Of a DNA stretch of 64,000 nt, positions 49,334-57,107 are shown piece by piece; position 1 is the first letter of the stretch, and each line of letters opens with the position of its first letter. This DNA comes from VRUE01 sp963840565 (GTDB taxonomy: Bacteria > Actinomycetota > Thermoleophilia > Solirubrobacterales > 70-9). The translations under genes were made by a program, and so were the position numbers. Location: NCBI GenBank assembly GCA_963840565.1, contig CAWIZH010000003.1:310001-374000 (forward strand), read 5' to 3'. The notes under the pieces are model-generated. The model was not told the DNA's origin and made no database searches. It saw only the letters and a list, made by a program, of their open reading frames with translations.

Positions 49334-52300
49334 TCACTTTCGGCCTGCCTTTCGGTTGGAGGCGGCTTTGTGGGTTTGCTTTGCCTTGAGGCAGCGCGCC
49401 TTGCCGTGGCGGCGGGTCTTGACCTTGCCCTTGGGGCAGCTCTTCTTGGCCTGGGCCCCTTCGGGTTTGACGTTGCCCGCCCCGCGCAGCACCTGGACCG
49501 GGTCGGCCGGGGGCACCGCCGTCGGCTGGCAGGCTTCGCCCAGGCATTCGGCCGGAGCCTGGGCTTCGGCGAAGCCGCCTTCGACCCGGGCGTCATAGAT
49601 CGAGGGGGTCTCTTCGGCGTCGGCGGGCAGGAGCTCATCCGAGCTGAGGACGAAGGCGTCGTTGCCGCTTTCTGAGACCGCGAAGAGGTACTCGTTGCGC
49701 AGGCTGTGCCCGGAGGAGATCAGGTAGGTGCAGCCCTGTGGGCGCGTGCAGCTGCCGACGCCCTCGTCCTCCCACTCATAGACGTCGAGCTTGCCGTCGG
49801 TGTCGGCGGCCACCAGCGGCTCGGGAGACTCGAAGAAGGCCCTCTTTCCGTCTGGTCGCAGGTTGCGGATCCAGGCTTGGTAGAAGGCGAGGGCGAAGCC
49901 TTCGCGGCTCTCCGATTGCAGGGTCGCCGCCCCGCTGGACGGGGCGCCGGTGGGGTTGCAGGATAGGCACTGCAGCTCGCCCGCCGAGTCATAGCGGTAG
50001 ATCTGGGGCACGCCTTCGGGGTCGTAATCGGTCAGCTTGGCCCGCGAGCGGAAGATCAGGGTGTTGCCGTCTGGGGTGGCGCGGGAGGGGTCGAGGCCGA
50101 GCTGCCCGACAGTCGGCGGGCCGATGGCGGCCATCCATAGCCCGAGGCCCTCGATTTGGGAGACCTTGCCTGCTTCGCCGATCACGTCGGTTTTGTCGAG
50201 GATGCCGACGAAGGAGAGCGCCCCTTCGCGGGAGAGGTAGAGATTCTCGACACCGGTTTCGGGGAGATCACCCTTGGGATTGGGAGCGATGTTTGGGGTG
50301 AGGATCTGTTTTGAGACGAAATAGGCGGCGCTGCCGTCTTCGGAGACGTTGACCGGGACGGCGTCGCCGACCACTTCGGGGGTGACTTCGTTTGAGTTGG
50401 TGAAGGCGATCCTCTGCTGGGTCTTGGCGTCGAAGGCGAAGAGATCGCCGGCCTGCATGTAGAAGATCCGGTTGCCGCCTTCGGCGACGCCGGCGAATTT
50501 GACGTTTTCACCGATTTCGAAGGTTTCCGAGTCCTGATAGCGCAGGTAGAGGGTGTTGGCGACGGTGAAGGCGACGCCTTCGCCGTCGAGGGAGGACCCG
50601 TAGTAGGTGGCTTTGACGCTCAGCGGGACATCTCCGGGAAGCAGCGAGATGACGTGGGTAACTCCGTCGGGGGTGCGATCGTAGATCGCCGGAATCGGAG
50701 TCGGAGCGGCGTCCGGCTCGATCTGGACGGCGTGTTCCACACCCGTTTCGGTGGTAAATACGATGTGATCGCCGCCTTCGCTGATCAAGACGCCGGCCGC
50801 TTCGGGATCGGTGGCGATGCTGCCCTTGCCGAGAACCTCGGAGTGACCGTCGGGGTAGCGCACATAGCTGACCGCGTGCCCTTCTTCGGTCGCCGGCCCG
50901 CCGGCTTGGGCGGTCCAGAACGAGTAGCCCTGGTCCGGCGAAGTCCCACCAGGAACCACCCCCTGCGCTTCAGCTCCGTTGGGGCCGATCGGGTTGGTAT
51001 TCCAGCCGCTGGGGCCCCTACTGGAGAGGTAGGGATCGCCAAGGTAGGTGCCGGTGACGTCTTTGCCGCCCAGAGCGCCGCCTTCGACCTTGAAGGGGAT
51101 CTTGTCCCCGGCGGGGGAGACCTGGCGGTTGGTGAACTGCAGCTCGTGGCCGGTGCCGACGGGGGAGCGCCCGTTGGTGGAGGGCGGGGTCACCAGCTCG
51201 AAGGCGCGGCAGTCGGGCAAAGGCGCCGAGGAGCCGCCGCGAAGCAATGCATTGGGGCAAGAGGAAGAGGGGATCGGGAAGGCCGGATAGGTGGCGAAGC
51301 TCCCCTGCGCTTCATCGGAGCCTTCTACGTTGGTGGCGAGGATGCGGAAGCGGTATTCGGTGCCGTCCTCGAGGCCGCTCGCCACGGCCGAGGCTTCCTC
51401 GTCGAGATTGGCGGCAGGCAGTTTGCCCGTACCGGCGACCTGCGCCCCGGCGAACCCTTCTGCTTCGAAGCTCTCCCGGGTGGTGTATTCGAAGCTGAAT
51501 TCCGTTTCCAGATTGCCGGAGTTGACCTGCGCCTGCAGCTCGGCTTCGTCCTCGCTTACGCCCGAACTGGAGACCGAGCTCACCACCGGTGCTTTGAAGC
51601 TAGACGCTTCGAAGGCGAAGGAGTGCCCGACCCCGGTCTTGCCCGAGGGGACGTAGAGGTAGTGCCCGTGGCTGCCCAGTGCCCCGTTGGGGCTGAGGGG
51701 CCCGTTGTCGATGCCGATCTCGGCGCCGTAAGCCACGTTGAATCCGTGTTCGATCGTGGCCAGGTAGGCGCCGCCTTCGTCAAACTCATAGATTCGGTTC
51801 ACTTCGCCGTCGAGGACGAACACGTGACCGGTCGCTTCATCCACCGCGACCGAGAGCTTGCCCTCGAATTTGCCCGCCGGCACCGCCGACCCTTCGATCG
51901 AGCCGACTTTTTTATATTCGTCGTTGGGAGGAGAGCCGACGACCTGGGTCAGGTCGAAGATGTCGATGCGTTTGTCTTCAGCGCTTGCGTAGAGGAGGTT
52001 GCGGGTCGCGTTCACGGCGACCCCCACACCGTATGGCCAGATTCCGGTTTCCGTCCTTCGAATTTCTGCGTTCCCGGCTACAGCCGAGTCGTACTCGACT
52101 ACGCCCCCCGCCCCAAAATTGGCGAAAAGATGATCGTTGGCCGGGTTGATGGCAATCCCGGTCAACAGCGATCCTCGTACGGTCAGCGTAGTTGGAGGGT
52201 CGTTGTATTCGATCTGTCCCGTAGCCGGTTTGTATTCACCAGTCGGCCCGAAGCGAATCACCCGGTGTTCGGTCTCGCTGTTGACCGAGGCGTAGACGTA

Positions 52301-52714
52301 GAGGACGCCTTTGCTATCGATCGCCATCGAGGTCGGGCCCGGCGTTTTCAGCTCCGAGATGAAGCCGCCGTCAGGATCGAAGATGTCGATCCTGCCCTGG
52401 TTACCGGTTTCGGATTTGCCGAAGTTGCTGACGTAGATGTCGCCGTAGCGGTCGGTGGTGACAGCCTTGGGGGCGGCGAACTTTTCCGGCGGGTGCGGGC
52501 CGGCGGGAAGGGTCGTTGGGCAACCCGGGTCTTCAATCGGGTCGAGGGTTTCCACTTTTTCACTGCAACCGCCGATCAGCGAGAGCACCGGATCGAGCTC
52601 GCGTTCGGCTTCGGCTCCCATAGCGACGGGCGCGGTGAGGCCGGCGAGCGCCAGGGCGGATACCGCGAGCAGCAGCCCTCGCGATGCGCGGTGCTTGTTG
52701 CCGATCCCGTTCAT
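49334..52714 (-). CDS. large secreted beta-propeller protein A1
   Basis: 1126 residues. Signal region to ~34 (LLLAVSALALAGLTAPVAMG). NHL-type propeller ~60-370 (FAAPKAVTTDRYGDIYVSNF; KTPGPTSMAIDSKGVLYVYA; LSVAVDEATGHVFVLDGEVN). Fibronectin III-like domain ~385-465 (ETEFSFEYTTRESFEAEGFA). LPDCRAFELVTPPSTNGRSP marks the second half, a TolB/WD40-like propeller (ESGNDAFVLSSDELLPADAE). The end has a short Cys/Lys tail (CPKGKVKTRRHGKARCLKAK), as in A2. First gene of the A1-B1-A2-B2 operon. It may bind glycans or protein partners outside the cell; no catalytic motif seen. Confidence 0.8.
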   Translation of the reverse strand: MNGIGNKHRASRGLLLAVSALALAGLTAPVAMGAEAERELDPVLSLIGGCSEKVETLDPIEDPGCPTTLPAGPHPPEKFAAPKAVTTDRYGDIYVSNFGKSETGNQGRIDIFDPDGGFISELKTPGPTSMAIDSKGVLYVYASVNSETEHRVIRFGPTGEYKPATGQIEYNDPPTTLTVRGSLLTGIAINPANDHLFANFGAGGVVEYDSAVAGNAEIRRTETGIWPYGVGVAVNATRNLLYASAEDKRIDIFDLTQVVGSPPNDEYKKVGSIEGSAVPAGKFEGKLSVAVDEATGHVFVLDGEVNRIYEFDEGGAYLATIEHGFNVAYGAEIGIDNGPLSPNGALGSHGHYLYVPSGKTGVGHSFAFEASSFKAPVVSSVSSSGVSEDEAELQAQVNSGNLETEFSFEYTTRESFEAEGFAGAQVAGTGKLPAANLDEEASAVASGLEDGTEYRFRILATNVEGSDEAQGSFATYPAFPIPSSSCPNALLRGGSSAPLPDCRAFELVTPPSTNGRSPVGTGHELQFTNRQVSPAGDKIPFKVEGGALGGKDVTGTYLGDPYLSSRGPSGWNTNPIGPNGAEAQGVVPGGTSPDQGYSFWTAQAGGPATEEGHAVSYVRYPDGHSEVLGKGSIATDPEAAGVLISEGGDHIVFTTETGVEHAVQIEPDAAPTPIPAIYDRTPDGVTHVISLLPGDVPLSVKATYYGSSLDGEGVAFTVANTLYLRYQDSETFEIGENVKFAGVAEGGNRIFYMQAGDLFAFDAKTQQRIAFTNSNEVTPEVVGDAVPVNVSEDGSAAYFVSKQILTPNIAPNPKGDLPETGVENLYLSREGALSFVGILDKTDVIGEAGKVSQIEGLGLWMAAIGPPTVGQLGLDPSRATPDGNTLIFRSRAKLTDYDPEGVPQIYRYDSAGELQCLSCNPTGAPSSGAATLQSESREGFALAFYQAWIRNLRPDGKRAFFESPEPLVAADTDGKLDVYEWEDEGVGSCTRPQGCTYLISSGHSLRNEYLFAVSESGNDAFVLSSDELLPADAEETPSIYDARVEGGFAEAQAPAECLGEACQPTAVPPADPVQVLRGAGNVKPEGAQAKKSCPKGKVKTRRHGKARCLKAKQTHKAASNRKAGRK

Positions 52715-52776
52715 GGTCCCTTCCGGTGGTTGCTCATATACAGTGCCGTTCCACGCTCTGTGGTGTGTGATGGGAA

Positions 52777-52815
52777 CCCCACCGGGACGGGACGGCGAGT
52801 CCCGTCCCGGTGGGG
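52777..52815 (-). terminator. 17-bp perfect hairpin after collagen-like gene
   Basis: CCCCACCGGGACGGGAC (52777-52793), loop GGCGA, complementary arm 52799-52815. It begins 15 nt past the collagen-like gene stop and lies in the leader region of the A1 operon, separating the two transcription units. No U-tract. Confidence 0.75.
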
Positions 52816-52830
52816 GTATTCAGGTGGTGG

Positions 52831-53730
52831 TTAGTTGCCCGTTACGGCATAGACGCCGCGGGCGCTCTGGCCGGCACCACCGAGTTCTAGACCCATGTAG
52901 ACCACGGCCCCATAGGCTGTCAGTTGCCCGAAATTGCTTAGTTCGATGGGGAAGAAACCGGGGAAGACTTTGTTTTCTTCGGCCGCGTTATTTTCCAAAG
53001 TCGCATACATGCAGACCATGCCTTCGGGGGCAGTCGGTTCGGTGGCTTCGCCGAGACAGTTCACCGGTTCGACGTGGGGCCCGAAGAACGGATTTTCGTT
53101 GTTGACTTCGAGCCCATTGACGTCGACGTAATGAACCACGGTTGGAGCTGCGGCCAGGGGAATGTTGAACGACAGCGGAAGGAGCGCGTTGTTGGTGGAA
53201 GAGCCTTCCATTTCTTCGGTTTCGGCATTCCACTTCTTGGGCGGCGACTTCGTGAGAGGGGTGGCCCAAACACCGGTCTCGGTCATGCCGGCCGGCAGGG
53301 TTTCGGTGAACCCGGTTTCACCATCTTTGCCGTTTTTGCCGTTGCATACGGATTTTTTGGTCGCCACTTCGCCGGATACTTCGACGTAAGCGCCACCTTC
53401 TGTGCAGCCACCCTGGCCGGGGGTGAGAGCGCCGGTGACGACGGATTTGCCGTTGGTTCCAGGCGCTCCGTTGGTGCCGTTCGTGCCGTTGGAACCGGCC
53501 GCGCCGGTGTCGCCCTTGGCGCCGGCTGGACCAGCCGGGCCCGCTGGCCCTGCCGGGCCGGTCGCACCCTTCGGACCGCGCGGCCCCTTCTTGGCCTTGG
53601 CGCTCGCGGTGGCCTTGCCACCTGAAGCTGAGTTGGAGGCGGCGTAGGCGCCGCCGAACATGGCGAAAACTAGGGCTATCACCGAGATGACTCCCGGGAT
53701 CCCGAATCGCGTGCGTAGCGTCGAGAACAT
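52831..53730 (-). CDS. secreted collagen-like protein
   Basis: 299 residues. N-terminal hydrophobic segment (VISVIALVFAMFGGAYAAS) acts as signal peptide or anchor. Residues 49-94 hold fifteen uninterrupted G-X-Y triplets (GPRGPKGATGPAGPAGPAG and on), able to form a short collagen triple helix. A globular C-terminal domain (~100-299) contains FTETLPAGMTETGVWATPLT and ends LELGGAGQSARGVYAVTGN; this head is seen in other actinobacterial collagen-like proteins and may be a trimer cap. Probably a surface-attached trimer; it lies upstream of the giant surface-protein operon but has its own terminator hairpin. Confidence 0.88.
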   Translation of the reverse strand: MFSTLRTRFGIPGVISVIALVFAMFGGAYAASNSASGGKATASAKAKKGPRGPKGATGPAGPAGPAGPAGAKGDTGAAGSNGTNGTNGAPGTNGKSVVTGALTPGQGGCTEGGAYVEVSGEVATKKSVCNGKNGKDGETGFTETLPAGMTETGVWATPLTKSPPKKWNAETEEMEGSSTNNALLPLSFNIPLAAAPTVVHYVDVNGLEVNNENPFFGPHVEPVNCLGEATEPTAPEGMVCMYATLENNAAEENKVFPGFFPIELSNFGQLTAYGAVVYMGLELGGAGQSARGVYAVTGN

Positions 53731-54027
53731 GTTCTCAATCTCTCCTTGTCCCGTGAGCCCCTCTGCCCGCCGCTTCCCTTAGCGGCTTCCTCGAGGCTCG
53801 GTGGTTTATGTCCCTGTACTGCCTGTTTCCCAATCGCCTGACGGGGGCTGCTAGTTCCTAGAAGTTGCTAGCTGTACCGCCAAGTGGCACGAGTGAAGCA
53901 CGTCTCTCACACGTTTGTCAAGAGAAAGTTCCCAAAAGAAAAAGATCGTTCCCAGATGCGTTCCCTGGGGAGATATGGCGGTACCGAATTACGTCGGCAC
54001 TGGCAAGGGCGCCGCTAGACTTGAGCG
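53731..54027. other. intergenic interval with repeated GTTCCC
   Basis: 297 bp between divergent genes (collagen-like and a 53-residue protein). The part at 53925-53975 is AT-rich for this genome and repeats GTTCCC three times, so it probably contains promoters or operator sites. No gene seen. Confidence 0.4.
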
Positions 54028-54189
54028 ATGGCAGCCAAAGCGCTCGACGGCGATATCGGTGAGCTAGCGCGGGCGCGCGCCATACGGCTCGAAGCAGACC
54101 GCAAGGCACCAATGAGCGAGCGACTGGCTCGAGTGCATGCGCTGTGCAAGCAGATGAGCGCCATCAAGGGCGCTGCCCAAGCACATTGA
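54028..54189 (+). CDS. 53-residue partner of nucleotidyltransferase
   Basis: Small charged helical protein: MAAKALDGDIGELARARAIR, then LEADRKAPMSERLARVHALC. Coding is supported by the 4-base overlap (TTGA) with the next gene, the arrangement of a small protein before a nucleotidyltransferase, and an unbroken frame with codon use like its neighbours. No known family recognised. It may be an antitoxin or adaptor for the downstream enzyme. Confidence 0.65.
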   Translation: MAAKALDGDIGELARARAIRLEADRKAPMSERLARVHALCKQMSAIKGAAQAH

Positions 54190-54656
54190 GCGAATTCGAC
54201 CTTCGCTCGCTGCTCGGGGCGCTGCATCAACACGACGTTCGCTTCGTCGTGATCGGCGGCGTCGCGGTTGGGGCACACGGATTTGTCCGCGGTACCGAGG
54301 ATCTGGACCTTGTTCCCGATCCCGATCCCGAGAACCTAAAGCGTTTGACCACAGCGCTGGGCGATCTTGAGTCGAGCCTGCCCACCGTGGGTGGAAGGCA
54401 GTTCGACCCGGCGACCGACGCGGGCGTGATTCGTCGTGGCGGCAACGTCACCGCCACGACGAAGTTTGGCGCGCTGGACGTCGTGCAACGGGCGCAGGGG
54501 GTGCCCAGCTACTCCCAACTCGTGGAGGACTCGGTCAAGAGCGACCTCCTCGGCATTCCAGTGCACGTGTGTTCGCTGGCTCGCCTGCGCGAGATGAAGC
54601 AAGCGCAGAGCCGTACACAGGATCTACTGGACCTGGAGAACCTTCCCGAAAGCTAG
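54186..54656 (+). CDS. nucleotidyltransferase (AbiEii/MNT-like)
   Basis: 156 residues from a TTG overlapping the upstream stop. HDVRFVVIGGVAVGAHGFVR and TEDLDLVPDPDPENLKRL match the nucleotidyltransferase fold (GG...; the DxD-like DLDLV), and the C-terminus has LLGIPVHVCSLARLREMKQA with RTQDLLDLENL, typical of AbiEii-type and related proteins with a conserved K..R..D..D ending. Possible toxin of an abortive-infection or toxin-antitoxin pair with the 53-residue protein. Its TAG shares CTAG with the convergent TetR gene. Confidence 0.78.
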   Translation: MSEFDLRSLLGALHQHDVRFVVIGGVAVGAHGFVRGTEDLDLVPDPDPENLKRLTTALGDLESSLPTVGGRQFDPATDAGVIRRGGNVTATTKFGALDVVQRAQGVPSYSQLVEDSVKSDLLGIPVHVCSLARLREMKQAQSRTQDLLDLENLPES

Positions 54657-55303
54657 GTGCGGGCGAGACGTCCGGCCTCTTCTGCCCCAAGGTACGGCGC
54701 GAGGATGAACTCAGCGAAGTCGGGGAGGAGGTCCTCCAGCTGCTCGGCCTCGCCTGCGGCGACCTTGCGCGAGGCGAGCATGATCAGGGCGCCGATCGTC
54801 GACTCCTCGGTGCTCGGTGGCAACTCGCGGCCGCGCTCGCGCTCGGCGCGGCCCTGCCGCAACAGCGGGACTGCCTCGTGGACGGCCTCATGGAAACGGG
54901 CCGCGACCGCGGGGCTGGCGCCCTGCGATTCGACCAGGCAGAGGCGGGCCAGGTCGGGCTCCGATGCGAGGAAGGCAAGCACCGCGCGGGAGGCGGCGAT
55001 CGCCTGGCGGGGCCAATCGGGAGCTGCCGCGACGGCCTCGGCGGCGAGCTCGCGGATGTGCCCGACGACGACCTCGAAGGCGGCGAGGAAGCACTCCTCC
55101 TTGCCCTCGAAGTTCGCGTAGAAGACGCGGCGGGAGACCTTTGCCGCTTTGGTGATATGGGTGATCGTCACCGCCTGGTAGCCGTGCTCGGCGACCGCCG
55201 TGGCGAGGCCGGCGATCAGCCGCTCGCGCTGGTTGTGGGCGACCTGCTCGCGGCTGAAGCCGTGGCGGCCGGCGGGAAGGGGACCGAGCTCTGCTTCTGC
55301 CAT
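54653..55303 (-). CDS. TetR family regulator, cluster member 1
   Basis: 216 residues. Preface LPAGRHGFSREQVAHNQRER, helix-turn-helix VTITHITKAAKVSRRVFYAN, then FEGKEECFLAAFEVVVGHI. C-terminal ending LLPDFAEFILAPYLGAEEAG, a motif shared with members 4 and 5. Ligand pocket helical, effector unknown. Second gene of a minus-strand pair with member 2 (11 bp between). Confidence 0.9.
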   Translation of the reverse strand: MAEAELGPLPAGRHGFSREQVAHNQRERLIAGLATAVAEHGYQAVTITHITKAAKVSRRVFYANFEGKEECFLAAFEVVVGHIRELAAEAVAAAPDWPRQAIAASRAVLAFLASEPDLARLCLVESQGASPAVAARFHEAVHEAVPLLRQGRAERERGRELPPSTEESTIGALIMLASRKVAAGEAEQLEDLLPDFAEFILAPYLGAEEAGRLART

Positions 55304-55314
55304 CGCTCAGGGAG

Positions 55315-55992
55315 TCAGGCGGAGGCGGACTCGCGGCCGCCGGCCTCGCGCGCCGCCTCGTCCTCGCCGACGTAGGGCCGCAGCAGGAACTCGAGGCTCT
55401 CGGGCAGCAGGGCGCGCAGCTGCGCCTCTTCGCCGGCGATCAGGCGCTGGTTGATCACCCAGAGGACGCCGCCGGTCAGCGTGTCCTCGAGGCTGTCGGG
55501 GAGCTTGTCGCTGCGCGGGTTGAGCTCGCGGCCCGGGCGCAGCAGCGGCGTCAAGCGCTTCAGCGCCGCCTCGTGGCGGGCCGCCGCCTCGGGCCCCGCG
55601 GTCGGCGCCTCGACCAGGCAGGCGCGGGCGACGTCGGGATGGGCCGCGATCTGCTCGAGCAGCGCCCCGAGGCCGGCCCCCACCTTGTCCGGCCAGGGCC
55701 CGTCTTCACGGTCGTAGGCTTCCTCGACCACGTAGGCGGTGCGCTCGACAGCGGCGTCGAGCAGGGCGAGAAAGGCCTCCTGCTTGTCGGCGTAGTGCTT
55801 GTAGAAGGTCGCGTAGCCGACCCGGGCGCGGCGGACGACCTGCTCGATCGTCGTCTCGGCGTAGCCCTGCTCGGCAACGAGGTCCGCAGTCGCCTCGAGA
55901 ATCCGGCGCCGCTGGTCGTCTGCCGACGCGGCGCGGCTGACCGGCTCGGGGCCGGGCGGCTGCCGGGAGGCCTTTCCAGGCAATGCGCGCAC
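55315..55992 (-). CDS. TetR family regulator, cluster member 2
   Basis: 225 residues from GTG at 55992; the frame runs to 56049 but upstream codons look non-coding. Helix-turn-helix YAETTIEQVVRRARVGYATF, then YKHYADKQEAFLALLDAAVE. Ending LLPESLEFLLRPYVGEDEAA matches the cluster pattern. It lacks the PPGRHGL preface, having PPGPEPVSRAASADDQRRR instead. Divergent from member 3, with 86 bp of shared upstream DNA carrying GTTCCCA twice. Confidence 0.88.
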   Translation of the reverse strand: MRALPGKASRQPPGPEPVSRAASADDQRRRILEATADLVAEQGYAETTIEQVVRRARVGYATFYKHYADKQEAFLALLDAAVERTAYVVEEAYDREDGPWPDKVGAGLGALLEQIAAHPDVARACLVEAPTAGPEAAARHEAALKRLTPLLRPGRELNPRSDKLPDSLEDTLTGGVLWVINQRLIAGEEAQLRALLPESLEFLLRPYVGEDEAAREAGGRESASA

Positions 55993-56078
55993 GAGGTCAG
56001 GATAGCGCGCGTTCCCATTGGTACGAAGGCAGTATATGAAGTGACACAAGTTCCCAAAAAAGGGCTAAGGTACCCCGA

Positions 56079-56750
56079 GTGGAAAGTCCGGCCACATTGC
56101 GCGCGGTTCGCTCATGGGATGAGGCGGTCCCGCAGCAGGCGTCGGACGAGGGAGCGCTGGAAGCGATGCTGCTCAGCGTCGGCGCCCGCGGCTACGAGAA
56201 GGCGAGCGTGCAGGAGGTGCTGGAGCGCAGCGGCATCTCCCGCGAGCGCTTCCAGCGCCGCTTCGGCGGCAAGGAGGCCTGTTTCGCGCAGGCCTACGAG
56301 ATGGCGGTGGAGAGGATCTGCGCGGAAGTGCTCGAGGCGGCTCGGGGGGCTGAGGGCTGGCGGGCGGGCTTCCGCGCCGCCTTGGCCAGGCTGCTGCGCA
56401 GCGTCGCCGAGCAGCCGCTGCTGGCGAAGGCGCTGCTGATCGAGGTGCGCGCGGCGCGCGGCCAGGCCTGGGCCAAGCACCAGCAGGCGATCGAGCGGCT
56501 CGCCAAGGCCGTCGACTCGGCCCGCCAGGAGCGGGGCGCCACGCCCACCGCGACCGCCCTCACCGCCCAGTTCGTCGTCGGCGCGGTCGAGGAAGCGATC
56601 TGCACCGAGATCGGTGCCGGCCGCACCGCCACGGTCGAGCGCCTCCTCCCCGACCTCACCCACCTCGCCGTGCTCAACTACTTCGGCGAGGACGAGGCCT
56701 GGTTGGAGCTCGGCTCGCCGGAGCTTTCTCCAGTCGAACTCGGCGAGTGA
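56079..56750 (+). CDS. TetR family regulator, cluster member 3
   Basis: 223 residues from GTG. Helix-turn-helix YEKASVQEVLERSGISRERF, then QRRFGGKEACFAQAYEMAVE. C-terminus LLPDLTHLAVLNYFGEDEAW, a diverged form of the cluster ending. Divergent from member 2 and presumably controlled from the same interval. Target unknown. Confidence 0.87.
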   Translation: MESPATLRAVRSWDEAVPQQASDEGALEAMLLSVGARGYEKASVQEVLERSGISRERFQRRFGGKEACFAQAYEMAVERICAEVLEAARGAEGWRAGFRAALARLLRSVAEQPLLAKALLIEVRAARGQAWAKHQQAIERLAKAVDSARQERGATPTATALTAQFVVGAVEEAICTEIGAGRTATVERLLPDLTHLAVLNYFGEDEAWLELGSPELSPVELGE

Positions 56751-56756
56751 CGCACG

Positions 56757-57005
56757 TCAGAGCTGCGTGGCGATCAGCGCGATGATCCCGGTGAACCCGG
56801 CGAGGATGCCACCGGTTACGGTGATCATCGCCTGGTTCATGGTTCGTTGAATCGAGTCAAGGCGACCGTCGATCCGCTCGAGGTGACGGTCGACTTTGTC
56901 GAGACGCCGGTCGACCTCGCCGAATCGCCGGGCGACCTCCGCGAACCCCCGGTCGACCTTGGCGTTCAGGGCGTCGAGGCGTCGGTCGGTCCATTCCTCT
57001 GTCAT
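56757..57005 (-). CDS. small coiled-coil membrane protein
   Basis: 82 residues from the ATG at 57005, with GGAG directly upstream. Residues 1-55 contain heptad-like RLDALNAKVDRGFAEVARRF and RLDKVDRHLERIDGRLDSIQ, a repeated D-R-x-L coiled coil. Residues ~60-82 are a C-terminal membrane helix (AMITVTGGILAGFTGIIALI). Tail-anchored topology, coiled coil in the cytoplasm. Function unknown; similar small proteins are common in phage, but no phage genes are near. Confidence 0.75.
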   Translation of the reverse strand: MTEEWTDRRLDALNAKVDRGFAEVARRFGEVDRRLDKVDRHLERIDGRLDSIQRTMNQAMITVTGGILAGFTGIIALIATQL

Positions 57006-57107
57006 CAGCTCCACGATGATGACAGCCTAGAACGAAGTCTGTTGTCTGTGGTGCGCAAATACAGACGGAAGTGAAAACTCTCGCACGCGACCTATGCGCG
57101 GGGGCGC

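Noticed and set aside
47007..49598. 863-codon open frame antisense to B1
   Set aside because: Composition (G, R, D, V repeats) is that of a shadow frame; B1 has a signal peptide, conserved modules and operon coupling.
50654..52834. 726-codon open frame antisense to A1
   Set aside because: Shadow of A1; no start context, no domain pattern.
53449..53587. Short tandem repeats in the collagen-like gene as a CRISPR or minisatellite
   Set aside because: The periodicity is 9 bp and encodes G-X-Y triplets in frame; no spacers.
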